Positions 24,646 through 33,063 of a stretch of DNA of 39,438 nucleotides are shown here, piece by piece. Source of the stretch: Ignavibacteriota bacterium (lineage in GTDB: Bacteria > Bacteroidota > Ignavibacteria > Kapaibacteriales > UBA2268); contig JAGXGG010000006.1 in assembly GCA_024636855.1 (NCBI GenBank), positions 1 through 39,438 of the forward strand. Direction: 5' to 3'. Every line of letters starts with the position of its first letter. Position 1 is the stretch's first letter. The notes below the pieces were generated by a model. The model searched no databases. It was not told where the DNA came from and saw nothing but the letters and a program-made list of their open reading frames with translations. The position numbers and the translations under genes were made by a program.

Positions 24646-25119
24646 TTAAACACTCCCCGGTTCATTCTTGCTCTTAGTCTGCAATGCATTTAGAAAATTT
24701 CGCAAGTACTGATCCATAAACGGCTGATAGGACTTATGACCCGGTCTTCGGAAAAATGAGCTCAGCTCATGTGGGCTTAGCTTTTTATCAGTAAGAGCGA
24801 ATAAATCCAAGATGTCATCAGACTTCAAATCGAGAGCAATTTTTAGCTTCCTTAAGATTATATTATTGTTCAATCGGTCTTCCGGCTCTGGCTGTGGGCC
24901 TTCTCTTTTTCCACGCTTTTCGATGATTAATCCATTGAGAAATGTCGCCATTTCCCTATCTGTCATCTCTACCAAATCGATGTCATCTTCTTTTCTGAAC
25001 CAATCGTTTAGCTCCGTTTCCACTACATCGGAATCAGCTAGTTTGAATAGCTCTATTATCTTTGTATCTGAATAATCAAATAGGTAACGTAGTCTTCGTA
25101 ATATGTCGTTGTTGGTCAT
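24646..25119 (-). CDS. YehS-family DUF1456 protein
   Basis: A 157-residue cytoplasmic protein made of two similar halves: NDILRRLRYLFDYSDTKIIE with FRKEDD, and NIILRKLKIALDLKSDDILD with FFRRPGHK. This is the DUF1456/YehS pattern, and the length agrees with E. coli YehS; its function is not established. The start region ATGACCAACAACGACATA is repeated in altered form upstream of the two preceding genes (26457-26478 and 28203-28221), and its 3' end is copied before the first barrel gene. Confidence 0.9.
   Translation of the reverse strand: MTNNDILRRLRYLFDYSDTKIIELFKLADSDVVETELNDWFRKEDDIDLVEMTDREMATFLNGLIIEKRGKREGPQPEPEDRLNNNIILRKLKIALDLKSDDILDLFALTDKKLSPHELSSFFRRPGHKSYQPFMDQYLRNFLNALQTKSKNEPGSV
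25098..25119 (-). repeat. yehS start-region repeat, copy A (intact gene start)
   Basis: The first seven codons of the DUF1456 gene plus one base. Copies B (26457-26478) and C (28203-28221) match its core ACYAACAACGAYA. The repeats bracket the ATPase and acetolactate synthase genes. Confidence 0.6.
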
Positions 25120-25143
25120 AGTTTTTCTAAATTTTAGCTTGAG

Positions 25144-26385
25144 TTAGTGTTGCTTTCCTTTGGTATCAAGTAACCAATTGAAAATATTTAAATGTTTTAC
25201 TCCACTCCTGTTCTGTGTAAAAGAATCTGTAGTAAGCAAATATTTAGGGTAATTGTCAGTGATTTTTTCTAAAGCCCCAAATTCTCGTTCTACAGTACTA
25301 TCATTTGTCATTTGCCACGCTACTTGGTAATATTCAATATCACCCATTGGAGTTTTGCATACAAAATCTACTTCGTTGTTCCGTGTAATTCCTATCCATA
25401 TTTTGTTTCCTCTACGTAATAGTTCAAGATACACAACATTTTCTAAAATATGTCCTCTGTCAGTAGTACGTTCTTTCCCTGCCAAAACATTCAACAATCC
25501 AGCATCCACCAAATAGTATTTTTCTTGTGTTGCTAATTGTTTTTTACCTTTTAAATCAAAACGATTTACTTTGTATAAAACAAAACTAGATGTCAGATAT
25601 TCCAAGTAATTCTCAACGGTCGTATGATGAATACTTTGTCCGTCTTGCTTCAGTGCTTTGGAAATATTGTTGGGTGAAAGTGAGTTACCAATATTAGAAG
25701 CTACAAACTTTACTACATTACTAAAAGCTCGTTTGTTGTTTATCTGATGTCGTTGCGTAATATCTTTTTCGATTATGGTAGTATAAATGGCTTCCAAATA
25801 TTCGTATATTTTATCAAAACCACCGTCTCGCAATTCAACACCTTTTGGTAATGATGTTTCGTTTATGTAATCAAAGAACAGGGCTTCGTAATTAAGGTAC
25901 TCATTACTTAAATCAATATTCCGAGCTATTAAATACTCTTTGAATGAAAAGGGCAGAATAGATATTTCAATATAGCGACCACTTAGCAAAGTTGCTAACT
26001 CACTACTAAGTAAAAAAGCATTTGAACCTGTTATGTAAACATCTGTATGTTCAGAAGCAAAAAGACCATCCACCAATTTTTCAAATGATTCAATGTTTTG
26101 TACCTCATCCAAGAAAATATAGTTTGGCTTTTCGGGGTGTAGTTTCTCTTTTATCTCGAAGTAAATATCACTCCAAGTTTTATTTAAATAATTTTCAGGT
26201 AACTCAAAATTGTAGAACTGAATTTGTTTTTTACCAATACCTAGCTTCTTTAATTGCTCTCTGTAAAGTTCCAGCAAAGTACTTTTACCAGATCTACGTA
26301 GCCCACTTATAACTTTTATAAGGTCTTTATCCTTATAAGCCAATAGTTTGCTAATGTATTCTTTGCGATTCGTAAACTTATTCAT
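25144..26385 (-). CDS. AAA+ ATPase with DUF4143 domain
   Basis: A 413-residue protein with Walker A ISGLRRSGKSTLLELY (27-40), Walker B YIFLDEVQNIESF and sensor ITGSNAFLLSSELATLLSGR. The second half (about 200-400) is a DUF4143-type domain with YLVDAGLLNVLAG and ENVVYLELLRRGNKIWIG, followed by a nuclease-like EVDFVCKT stretch. Such ATPases are common in mobile or variable genome regions and their role is unknown. It is bracketed by copies of the yehS start, and its promoter-like -7 box TATCTTTG is only 4 bases before the ATG, so the mRNA may be nearly leaderless. Confidence 0.92.
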   Translation of the reverse strand: MNKFTNRKEYISKLLAYKDKDLIKVISGLRRSGKSTLLELYREQLKKLGIGKKQIQFYNFELPENYLNKTWSDIYFEIKEKLHPEKPNYIFLDEVQNIESFEKLVDGLFASEHTDVYITGSNAFLLSSELATLLSGRYIEISILPFSFKEYLIARNIDLSNEYLNYEALFFDYINETSLPKGVELRDGGFDKIYEYLEAIYTTIIEKDITQRHQINNKRAFSNVVKFVASNIGNSLSPNNISKALKQDGQSIHHTTVENYLEYLTSSFVLYKVNRFDLKGKKQLATQEKYYLVDAGLLNVLAGKERTTDRGHILENVVYLELLRRGNKIWIGITRNNEVDFVCKTPMGDIEYYQVAWQMTNDSTVEREFGALEKITDNYPKYLLTTDSFTQNRSGVKHLNIFNWLLDTKGKQH

Positions 26386-26389
26386 AGAA

Positions 26390-26397
26390 CAAAGATA
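26390..26397 (-). promoter_or_regulatory. Probable -7 box of the DUF4143 ATPase gene
   Basis: TATCTTTG on the minus strand, an exact TAnnTTTG match, ends 4 bases before the ATG. A 16-base inverted repeat starts 6 bases upstream. No clear -33 box is visible. Confidence 0.4.
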
Positions 26398-26403
26398 AGG
26401 AAT

Positions 26404-26444
26404 AAATCATCGAAACTTGCAAAATTTACAAGTTTCGATGATTT
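26404..26444. repeat. Perfect 16-base inverted repeat
   Basis: AAATCATCGAAACTTG (26404-26419) and CAAGTTTCGATGATTT (26429-26444) around the loop CAAAATTTA. It lies between the acetolactate synthase stop and the ATPase start. It could be a terminator of the former (no T-run follows) or an operator of the latter. Confidence 0.75.
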
Positions 26445-26478
26445 AGATGTGGTTTTGCAATATATCGTTGTTAGTCAT
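26443..26478 (-). pseudogene. Remnant of a yehS 5' end (repeat copy B lies at 26457-26478)
   Basis: Eleven codons and a stop read MTNNDILQNHI. The first seven residues equal the start of the intact DUF1456 protein, and all three base differences in these codons (2, 5 and 7) are in third positions and silent. This shows descent from a coding copy of the gene, not chance. The fragment then diverges and ends in the right arm of the inverted repeat. Confidence 0.65.
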
Positions 26479-26509
26479 AGGGGTTTTCTCTTCTAATTAT
26501 AATTCATTT

Positions 26510-28150
26510 TCATAATATACACGTTTTTTCCTTTAACAGAACATTTAAAATGGAATGATTTAGCGAATAATCAACTGCTAAATCAATTACATGTACTCCA
26601 TCGCTATCCAAGCATATAGCTAATATTTGCTTCAATTCTTCATCGTTAGTCGGGCGATGACCTACAGCTCCGTAACTTTCCGCATACTTTACAAAATCAG
26701 GATTTTTATAATCCAGTCCGAAGCTTTCAAAACCCATGTCTTCCTGCTTCCATTTGATCATGCCGTAAGAGTTATCATTTAGGATGATGACAACAAGGTT
26801 TAAACCCAAACGAGTTGCAGTTTCTAGCTCCTGAGAATTCATCATGAAACCTCCGTCACCGCACACAGAAATCACTTTCCTTTCTGGGTATATCAATTTT
26901 GCTAACATAGCAGAAGGAAGTCCAGCACCCATAGTTGCCAAGGCATTATCCAGCAACAGTGAATTTCGAGTGTAGCTTTTGAAGTTTCTAGCAAACCAAA
27001 TTTTATAGACTCCATTATCCAACGTAACTATTCCATCGTCTGGTAATTCTTCCCTTACTATATCTACCAATCGTTGCGGTAGCATAGGGAAACGACTATC
27101 CTTTGCGTATTTAGAAAGATGTTCTTCAACATCTTGTTTTATTCTCTTGAAATAAGAAAAATCCCAGTTGCTTTTGTCCTTAATGTGATCGCCAATATTT
27201 GCGATGGAAGAACGGATATCACCAACTACATTCAATTGAGGAAAATACACTGCATCAACCTGAGCAGGGAAAAAATTGACGTGAATTACTTTAGTTCCAC
27301 CATCTTTCATAAAGAACGGAGGTTTTTCTATCACATCATGTCCAACATTTATGATTAAGTCTGCTTCATTAATTGCACAATGCAAAAAATCATAATCGGA
27401 TAGTGCGGCAGTTCCCAAATAAAGTGGATGCCTCTCATCTACAACTCCCTTTCCCATTTGTGTATTAAAAAATGGGATGCCTGTTTGATCCACAAACGCA
27501 GTTAGTGCTTTGCTCGTATTTTTTCTATTTGCACCAGCTCCAATTAACAATAGGGGGTGTTTTGCAGCTTCTATCATTTTTGCAGCTTCTTTAATTGCTC
27601 GCACATCTGCATCTGGTCTTCGGTGCCCAACCACTTCAAATAATTGATCGTCACATTCTTCGGCAGCTACATCTTCGGGAAGCTCCAAATGGACAGCTCC
27701 CGGCCTTTCTTCAATAGCTAAACGAAACGATTCTCGAACCAATGATGCAATAGTATTTCCGTTGACTATCTGCTTGGTGAACTTTGTAATCGGACGCATT
27801 AAATCCACAATATCTATTATCTGAAAGCGACCTTGCTTACTCTTTTTAATAGGCTTCTGCCCTGTAATCAACATCATAGGCATTGCACCTAATTGAGCGT
27901 AAGCGGCAGGTGTAACTAAGTTGGTGGCACCTGGCCCAAGAGTAGCTAGGCACACTCCGGGTTTGCCAGTTAACCGCCCATAGGTTGCAGCCATAAATCC
28001 AGCTCCTTGCTCATGGCGGGTTAATATCAACTTAATTTTCGAACCTCTTAATGATTCCAAGATATCAAGGTTTTCTTCGCCCGGTATCCCAAAGATGTAT
28101 TCTACACCTTCATTTTCTAGTGCTTTTATTAATAGATCCGTTGCTTTCAT
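26510..28150 (-). CDS. alsS: Acetolactate synthase, catabolic AlsS-like
   Basis: A 546-residue thiamine-diphosphate enzyme that condenses two pyruvates to acetolactate. It has YIFGIPGEENLDILESL, the catalytic Glu47 (LTRHEQGAG) and the TPP-binding GDGGFMMNSQELETATRLGL ending in NDNSYG. Sequence features are closer to the AlsS type, which works without a regulatory subunit, than to IlvB, and no ilvN, ilvC or alsD gene is nearby, so whether it serves acetoin or branched amino acid synthesis is open. ATG at 28150 has AAAGGAA upstream. It sits between two copies of the yehS start region. Confidence 0.88.
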   Translation of the reverse strand: MKATDLLIKALENEGVEYIFGIPGEENLDILESLRGSKIKLILTRHEQGAGFMAATYGRLTGKPGVCLATLGPGATNLVTPAAYAQLGAMPMMLITGQKPIKKSKQGRFQIIDIVDLMRPITKFTKQIVNGNTIASLVRESFRLAIEERPGAVHLELPEDVAAEECDDQLFEVVGHRRPDADVRAIKEAAKMIEAAKHPLLLIGAGANRKNTSKALTAFVDQTGIPFFNTQMGKGVVDERHPLYLGTAALSDYDFLHCAINEADLIINVGHDVIEKPPFFMKDGGTKVIHVNFFPAQVDAVYFPQLNVVGDIRSSIANIGDHIKDKSNWDFSYFKRIKQDVEEHLSKYAKDSRFPMLPQRLVDIVREELPDDGIVTLDNGVYKIWFARNFKSYTRNSLLLDNALATMGAGLPSAMLAKLIYPERKVISVCGDGGFMMNSQELETATRLGLNLVVIILNDNSYGMIKWKQEDMGFESFGLDYKNPDFVKYAESYGAVGHRPTNDEELKQILAICLDSDGVHVIDLAVDYSLNHSILNVLLKEKTCIL

Positions 28151-28202
28151 AATTTTCCTTTTATCTCTTTATTGGAAGTAGTAGTTAATCTGAATTCGTT
28201 TT

Positions 28203-28221
28203 TATTTGTCGTTGTTGGTTA
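28203..28221 (-). repeat. yehS start-region repeat, copy C (degenerate)
   Basis: On the minus strand TTAACCAACAACGACAAAT keeps the core ACCAACAACGACA of copy A, but the ATG has become TTA. It is preceded by AACCCCCT, like copy B (AACCCCT). It lies about 50 bases before the acetolactate synthase start. Confidence 0.45.
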
Positions 28222-28364
28222 AAGGGGGTTATTTTATTAAACTTGCATAAATTCAATACAAAATACGAAAATTCATTTTATCAGCAATAATTAGTAAAAC
28301 AGATATACGTAGAATATTATTTAAACTAATTTACTTTATAAACAATTATATTTATTTTTGCTTG

Positions 28365-28372
28365 TATATTTG
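28365..28372 (+). promoter_or_regulatory. Possible -7 box of the restriction-modification genes
   Basis: TATATTTG matches TAnnTTTG and lies 52 bases before the ATG of the DUF6471 gene, in a 274-base gap between divergent genes. A clear -33 box is not seen. Confidence 0.35.
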
Positions 28373-28424
28373 CATATATGAGATTTATCACCTATTTTCG
28401 CATTAACAATTTAATAGAAAGTTT

Positions 28425-28706
28425 ATGATATATTCAAACGAAAAAGTAAAGCGACTTCTAAAGTCAGAATTAGTAAAAAGAGGGATTTCAACCTCCGATT
28501 TAGTTTTTTTGTTGAATGAACAAGGATTAAATGAAACTCAATCCGGCATAACAAGTAAGATAAGTAGAGGGACTTTTAGTGCGTCTTTCTTTTTACAATG
28601 TCTATCAGTAATTGGATGTACGAAATTTGAATTAGAAGACTTTAAATCAAACTTAAGTCTTGTTGGTGAACCGAATGTTGAATATAAGGTTGAAAATAAT
28701 GAATAA
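28425..28706 (+). CDS. DUF6471 protein, probable small regulator of the methyltransferase
   Basis: A 93-residue protein reading NEKVKRLLKSELVKRGISTS then ITSKISRGTFSASFFLQCLS. This matches DUF6471 domain proteins, which resemble a helix-turn-helix fold and are often found next to cytosine methyltransferases. The last 8 bases overlap the methyltransferase start (ATGAATAA), giving translational coupling. A controller role is inferred from position and size. Confidence 0.8.
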   Translation: MIYSNEKVKRLLKSELVKRGISTSDLVFLLNEQGLNETQSGITSKISRGTFSASFFLQCLSVIGCTKFELEDFKSNLSLVGEPNVEYKVENNE

Positions 28707-30096
28707 AAAGTTGAAATTTATAGATTTGTTTGCGGGACTCGGTGGAATTCGTATCGGTTTTGAGCAGGCTTGTGAAGAAAGAGGAATTGAAACAGAATGT
28801 GTTCTAACCTCTGAAATTAAACCCTATGCCATTGAAACATTAAAGCATAATCATCATCACGAGAATTTTGTAGGTGATATTTTTCAATTAAAAAATGAAG
28901 ATATTCCAGACTTTGATTTTCTTTTTGGAGGATTCCCCTGTCAACCATTTAGTGCGGGTGGGAAAAGAAATGGTTTTGCTGATACAAGAGGAACTTTGTT
29001 TTTTGAGGTAGAGAGAATTTTGAGTTATAAAAAACCACAAGGATTTATCCTTGAAAATGTTGAAGGTCTAGTAAAACACGATTTAGAAAATAAAACTGAT
29101 AAAATTGGAAGAACATTAAAAACCATTTTATATAAATTAGAAGAAGAGCTCGACTACAATGTTTCTTGGGAAGTTTTAGATTCAGTAGATTTTGGAGTAC
29201 CACAATCAAGAAAAAGAATTTTTATTGTAGGAACAAAGAAAGGTAAAGTATCCTTAGAAAATTTCACCCCTACCTTTAAGGTATTAAAGGATGTTTTGGA
29301 GAAGGGAAAAGAAACAATGAATACGGATTTTACAAGGAAATTACTCACTAATTATTCCGTTACAGAATTATATGGTAAATCAATAAAGGATAAAAGGGGA
29401 GGAGAAAACAATATTCATAGTTGGGACATTGGTATAAAGGGTGAGTGTAGCAAAGAACAAATTAGATTATTAAATAAACTATTCAAAGTGCGTCGTCAAA
29501 AACATTGGGCAATTGAAATAGGTATTGATTGGATGGATGGAATGCCACTAACGTTAGAACAAATACAGACTTTTGCTCCTAAAAATGATTTATTTGAAAG
29601 TTATGACTTAAAGGGAATGTTAGATGATTTGGTAGATAAAGGCTATTTAAGATTTGAACATCCTAAAAAGTTAGTAAAGAAGTTATTAGAAAATGGAGAA
29701 ATAACTTCTCGTGTTTATGATGAAACAAAAGCTAAAGGATATAATATTGTAACAGGGAAATTGAGTTTTGAAATTAATAAGATTTTAAATCCAAATGATA
29801 TTGCACCAACTTTAGTAGCAACAGATATGAGTAAAATAGTTGTCCCTGATGGTAACGGACTTAGGAAACTAACAATTAGAGAAGGATTAAGATTATTTGG
29901 TTATCCGGATACTTACGAAATACCTGTTAAAACAAATTTTGCTTATGATCTATTAGGTAATACAGTCGCTGTGCCTGTTTTAAAAGCTATTTCAGAAAGG
30001 ATTTTAGACATAGTTAATGACCACCAAATAAGAAATAAATTGATAATAGAGAATTCTGATAATAATTTGGTATTAGATTGTGTAAGTAGTGCTTAA
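28699..30096 (+). CDS. DNA (cytosine-5)-methyltransferase of a type II system
   Basis: A 465-residue C5-cytosine methyltransferase. Motif I is FIDLFAGLGGIRIGFE, the catalytic Cys81 is in GGFPCQPFSAGG, motif VI is ILENVEGL, motif VIII is QSRKRIFIVGTK and motif X is LGNTVAVPVLKAI. The region between motifs VIII and IX (about 200-385) is the target-recognition part; I cannot name the site. ATG at 28699 is preferred to an upstream TTG because it begins the conserved domain and overlaps the DUF6471 stop. It ends in a 4-base overlap with the oppositely directed endonuclease gene. Confidence 0.95.
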   Translation: MNKKLKFIDLFAGLGGIRIGFEQACEERGIETECVLTSEIKPYAIETLKHNHHHENFVGDIFQLKNEDIPDFDFLFGGFPCQPFSAGGKRNGFADTRGTLFFEVERILSYKKPQGFILENVEGLVKHDLENKTDKIGRTLKTILYKLEEELDYNVSWEVLDSVDFGVPQSRKRIFIVGTKKGKVSLENFTPTFKVLKDVLEKGKETMNTDFTRKLLTNYSVTELYGKSIKDKRGGENNIHSWDIGIKGECSKEQIRLLNKLFKVRRQKHWAIEIGIDWMDGMPLTLEQIQTFAPKNDLFESYDLKGMLDDLVDKGYLRFEHPKKLVKKLLENGEITSRVYDETKAKGYNIVTGKLSFEINKILNPNDIAPTLVATDMSKIVVPDGNGLRKLTIREGLRLFGYPDTYEIPVKTNFAYDLLGNTVAVPVLKAISERILDIVNDHQIRNKLIIENSDNNLVLDCVSSA

Positions 30097-30806
30097 GTGT
30101 TCTTTTTAAGTTTGTTTAAATCTGAATCTAGATAATCTCTTATTTCAATTTTATCTTCTTCGCATAGGTCATGGTATGAGTTTAAGAAAGTCTTTTTAAT
30201 AGAGAATGAGATTGTTTTATTCAATAAGTCTTTGAATTCTTGAGCATTCTTGAATTTTGATTCTGATTCCCAAGATTTTGTTCTCACATTTCTTCTACGA
30301 TGTGCAATTAATCCATTCGGTGTCTTGCCAACAAACTTATAAAAATGATCCATTACACATTCCTCTACAAACAAATCCTTTCCTAATTTGTGATTATATT
30401 TTACTTCAATGTAAAAACATAACTCCCCTTCATATTTAGTGAATACCTTATCTCTCCAGCTGACTGTTGTTGATAAATCCTGATTAGCATTTGTTACTTT
30501 TATTCCAGTTTTATAAACTACTTTATTCCCAGCTTTAATATCAATAAATATTGGCTTTGAGAATTGTTCATCAATTATGTCTGGAATTTCATTTTTGTTA
30601 TTTGATTGATCTTTGAATTTTCCTTTTATAAGCAAACTGTTTTTTACTAGAAATTCAATTATAGGTTGCTCGACCTGTTTCCCAAACTCCTTATAATGCC
30701 AACCAACTGAATTGTTAATTTTAATGATAGAATTAAGATGATTTGTCAAATTAATCATTTCTTTCTGACGCTTTAAAAGATAATCTTTAGGTACTGTTTT
30801 TTTCAT
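30093..30806 (-). CDS. Type II restriction endonuclease, PD-(D/E)XK fold (probable)
   Basis: A 237-residue basic protein with no recognisable close family. PDIIDEQFSKPIFIDIKAGN (94-113) fits a PD-(D/E)XK active site, with Asp95 and the later D-x-K triad (FIDIKAG). Its place, convergent with a cytosine methyltransferase and sharing TTAA with its stop, is typical of a type II restriction partner. The recognition site is unknown. The sequence is very AT-rich like the whole module, which suggests horizontal transfer. It could instead be another DNA-acting nuclease, but the pairing makes restriction the best reading. Confidence 0.75.
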   Translation of the reverse strand: MKKTVPKDYLLKRQKEMINLTNHLNSIIKINNSVGWHYKEFGKQVEQPIIEFLVKNSLLIKGKFKDQSNNKNEIPDIIDEQFSKPIFIDIKAGNKVVYKTGIKVTNANQDLSTTVSWRDKVFTKYEGELCFYIEVKYNHKLGKDLFVEECVMDHFYKFVGKTPNGLIAHRRRNVRTKSWESESKFKNAQEFKDLLNKTISFSIKKTFLNSYHDLCEEDKIEIRDYLDSDLNKLKKNT

Positions 30807-30864
30807 GAAATATATTTTTTAAATATTTATAGAATAATTTTTTATGATATTAGAATATTTTACA

Positions 30865-32358
30865 CTACCTTCCCTCACCACCCTGACTCTTGGCCTCAGC
30901 TGACTTCGGCTTCACTTTAGATTTAGTAGTTGGCTTTGGTTCTTCTGTGGCAGATTCTTCAGCATTGGGGTCAACTATGTCTTTGCCTTTTAGATAATCT
31001 GGCAATTGCATACCTGCCATATTGAACATCTCTTGCAGTGGTGGTACGGATTTGTACAGCCCAGAGATGAAGTTGGAAGTAGAAGTTTTGCCGTCTGCTC
31101 CTCTGCCATTTTCCCAAACAGTTATCTTATCTATTTTGATATTCTTGATTGCATCTGCCTGAGTTCTTACTAATTCAGGTAGCTTGTCAGCTATTAGCAA
31201 TAGCACAGCATCTTTGGAATTGTTGCCAGCTGCTTTTACTATTCTATCTAGACCTTCGGCTTGTTTAGTTAGTATTTCAAACATACCTTTCGCTTCAGCT
31301 TCTTTTTTCATGAATATCGCATCGGCTTCCCCTTTAGCAATTCTTCTAATTTTTTCTGCTGCCGCTTCTGCGTCTATCTCTATTTTTCGTTTGTCTATTT
31401 GAGCAGGAACGATAATGTCTGCCCCTTGCTCAGCTTCTTTACGTTTTGCTCTTGCGTCTTCTGCTATTTTCTCTGCAGCGTATGATTCCTCTAGCGCTTT
31501 CGCAGCTTGTACTTTCTCAGATGCATCAGCTATTCTACTAGCTTCTGCTTCTCTAGCTCTTCTTTCTGCATCCGAATGTGCAACCTGTATTTTGGCTGTG
31601 TTTTCACCTTCTACTGCTTTGGCATTAGCAGCCGCAACCTGTACTCTCTGGTCTTGCAATGCTTGCGCTTGTCCGATTGCACCATCTCTATCTTTCTGTG
31701 CAACTGAGATAATGGCGTCGTTTATAGCTTTAGCAGCAGCTTCTTTACCCAATGCCTCGATGTACCCAGACACATCATGTATATCAGTGATGTTTACGTT
31801 TATTAGTTTTAACCCAACTTTCTTAAGCTCTTCTTCTACACTGTGCGTGATGTGCGATAGGAACTTGTCTCTATCGGTGTTGATTTCCTCGATGTCCATA
31901 GACGCTACTACCAAACGCAGTTGACCGAATATAATCTCTTGAGCTAGCTCTTGTATCATATCTTGGTCGAGACCCAATAGTCTCTCGGCTGCATTTTGCA
32001 TAACACTTGGCTCTGTAGAAACCCCAATCGTGAAACGCGAAGGCACATTCACACGAATGTTTTGCTTACTCAGCGCGTTTATCAGATTCACTTCTATAGA
32101 AATAGGAGTCAAATAAAGGAACGAATAATCTTGAATTATTGGCCATATAAAGGCAGCACCACCGTGGACACACTTAGCAGAAGTATCTCCACCTGTCTTA
32201 CCATATACTACTAGGATTCTATCTGAAGGACACCTCTTGTATCTTCTGAACATAGAGAACAGGAATACGACCAGAATTAGCACTACGGCTACAACTAAGA
32301 AAACACCTGATGGAGCATCTGGATTAGACGCTAATAACATGCTGTTTAAAGTATACAT
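30865..32358 (-). CDS. Flotillin-like protein
   Basis: A 497-residue protein with an N-terminal membrane helix (about 17-36), a PHB/SPFH domain (about 40-200, with YKRCPSDRILVVYGK and GGAAFIWPIIQDYSFLYLTP) and a long Ala/Glu/Lys coiled coil (about 220-380), ending in a charged low-complexity tail. This is the flotillin/YqiK architecture; these proteins assemble into membrane microdomains. It follows the NfeD-like gene by 16 bases, the usual partner arrangement. Confidence 0.92.
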   Translation of the reverse strand: MYTLNSMLLASNPDAPSGVFLVVAVVLILVVFLFSMFRRYKRCPSDRILVVYGKTGGDTSAKCVHGGAAFIWPIIQDYSFLYLTPISIEVNLINALSKQNIRVNVPSRFTIGVSTEPSVMQNAAERLLGLDQDMIQELAQEIIFGQLRLVVASMDIEEINTDRDKFLSHITHSVEEELKKVGLKLINVNITDIHDVSGYIEALGKEAAAKAINDAIISVAQKDRDGAIGQAQALQDQRVQVAAANAKAVEGENTAKIQVAHSDAERRAREAEASRIADASEKVQAAKALEESYAAEKIAEDARAKRKEAEQGADIIVPAQIDKRKIEIDAEAAAEKIRRIAKGEADAIFMKKEAEAKGMFEILTKQAEGLDRIVKAAGNNSKDAVLLLIADKLPELVRTQADAIKNIKIDKITVWENGRGADGKTSTSNFISGLYKSVPPLQEMFNMAGMQLPDYLKGKDIVDPNAEESATEEPKPTTKSKVKPKSAEAKSQGGEGR

Positions 32359-32374
32359 AATTTTATTTGGGGGA

Positions 32375-32956
32375 TTAATTGGATAATTTTTCTACTAATA
32401 AAAGCTCTGAGCTAACTACTTCAGTAACTTTGACAAGAGTCTGTGTTTTCAAATCTTCATCGGCATCGGTAATCGCTTCTAACTCACGCAAACTACCTTG
32501 TACCTTTATACTTATTTTTCCCATCTTGGAGCGATTAGCACCGATGGGTAAATATACTTCGCCTATTACACCTATCGCATTCGATATTTTCAATGTACCT
32601 GATTCGGACAATTTCCCCATCCAATAGAATAGTAACGATGTAAGCACCATCATTATTAATCCAGCTATAGTGGATACTACAATAGTAATTAAGTTAGATA
32701 GACCGTACTCAACACAAGTGATACCAGTCCAACCGAAGATAGTAAAGAATGCGATTACATTCTTGAAAGTGAAGAACTGGAATCCAACGCCTCCGTCATC
32801 TCCATCGGATATATCGGTATCGGAGTCCATCTCGAAATCTCCATCACCACCAACGAAGGTCAATATAAATATAACTACGAAGATGGCTGAGCCGATTAAT
32901 GCTATATACCAATAGGCCTGCTCGAGTGTGGTCATTCCGCTAAAAAATTCATTCAT
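32375..32956 (-). CDS. NfeD-like membrane protein, flotillin partner
   Basis: A 193-residue protein with an N-terminal helix (about 15-35), an acidic loop (GGDGDFEMDSDTD), two more helices (about 63-113) and a C-terminal beta-rich OB-like domain (about 125-193). This pattern agrees with the NfeD/YuaF/YqiJ proteins that sit beside flotillins and bind them. It is directly upstream of the flotillin gene and should be co-transcribed with it. Confidence 0.85.
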   Translation of the reverse strand: MNEFFSGMTTLEQAYWYIALIGSAIFVVIFILTFVGGDGDFEMDSDTDISDGDDGGVGFQFFTFKNVIAFFTIFGWTGITCVEYGLSNLITIVVSTIAGLIMMVLTSLLFYWMGKLSESGTLKISNAIGVIGEVYLPIGANRSKMGKISIKVQGSLRELEAITDADEDLKTQTLVKVTEVVSSELLLVEKLSN

Positions 32957-33063
32957 AATGTTTTATCAATTTTGTGATTATCGAATATAGAGAATTTTTT
33001 TGGATTATTGGTGAATAAATTTTTAATGATAAGTAACAGAGAAATTATTTCATCTATAGTATA

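Larger units (their letters stand above)
23211..24680. repeat. Tandem duplication of barrel gene with its upstream region
   Basis: The segments 23211-23935 and 23936-24680 are similar along the genes and the region upstream. Shared upstream sequences include TTCAATTCCTGTTATAAT, AACTAAAAACGTAATAGC and TTGTTTAAATAACTTTATGG. Similarity continues about 20-40 bases into the 3' end of the YehS-family gene (TAAACACT, CGGT, CATT), so the duplication end point lies inside that gene. Confidence 0.8.

Noticed and set aside
26404-26444. CRISPR-like repeat
   Set aside because: There is one inverted pair with a 9-base loop and no spaced direct repeats.
31415-31924. Plus-strand frame of 169 codons opposite the flotillin gene
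   Set aside because: It is the mirror of the Ala/Glu-rich coiled coil, has odd Cys/Ser/Ala composition and no ribosome site; flotillin on the other strand is clear.
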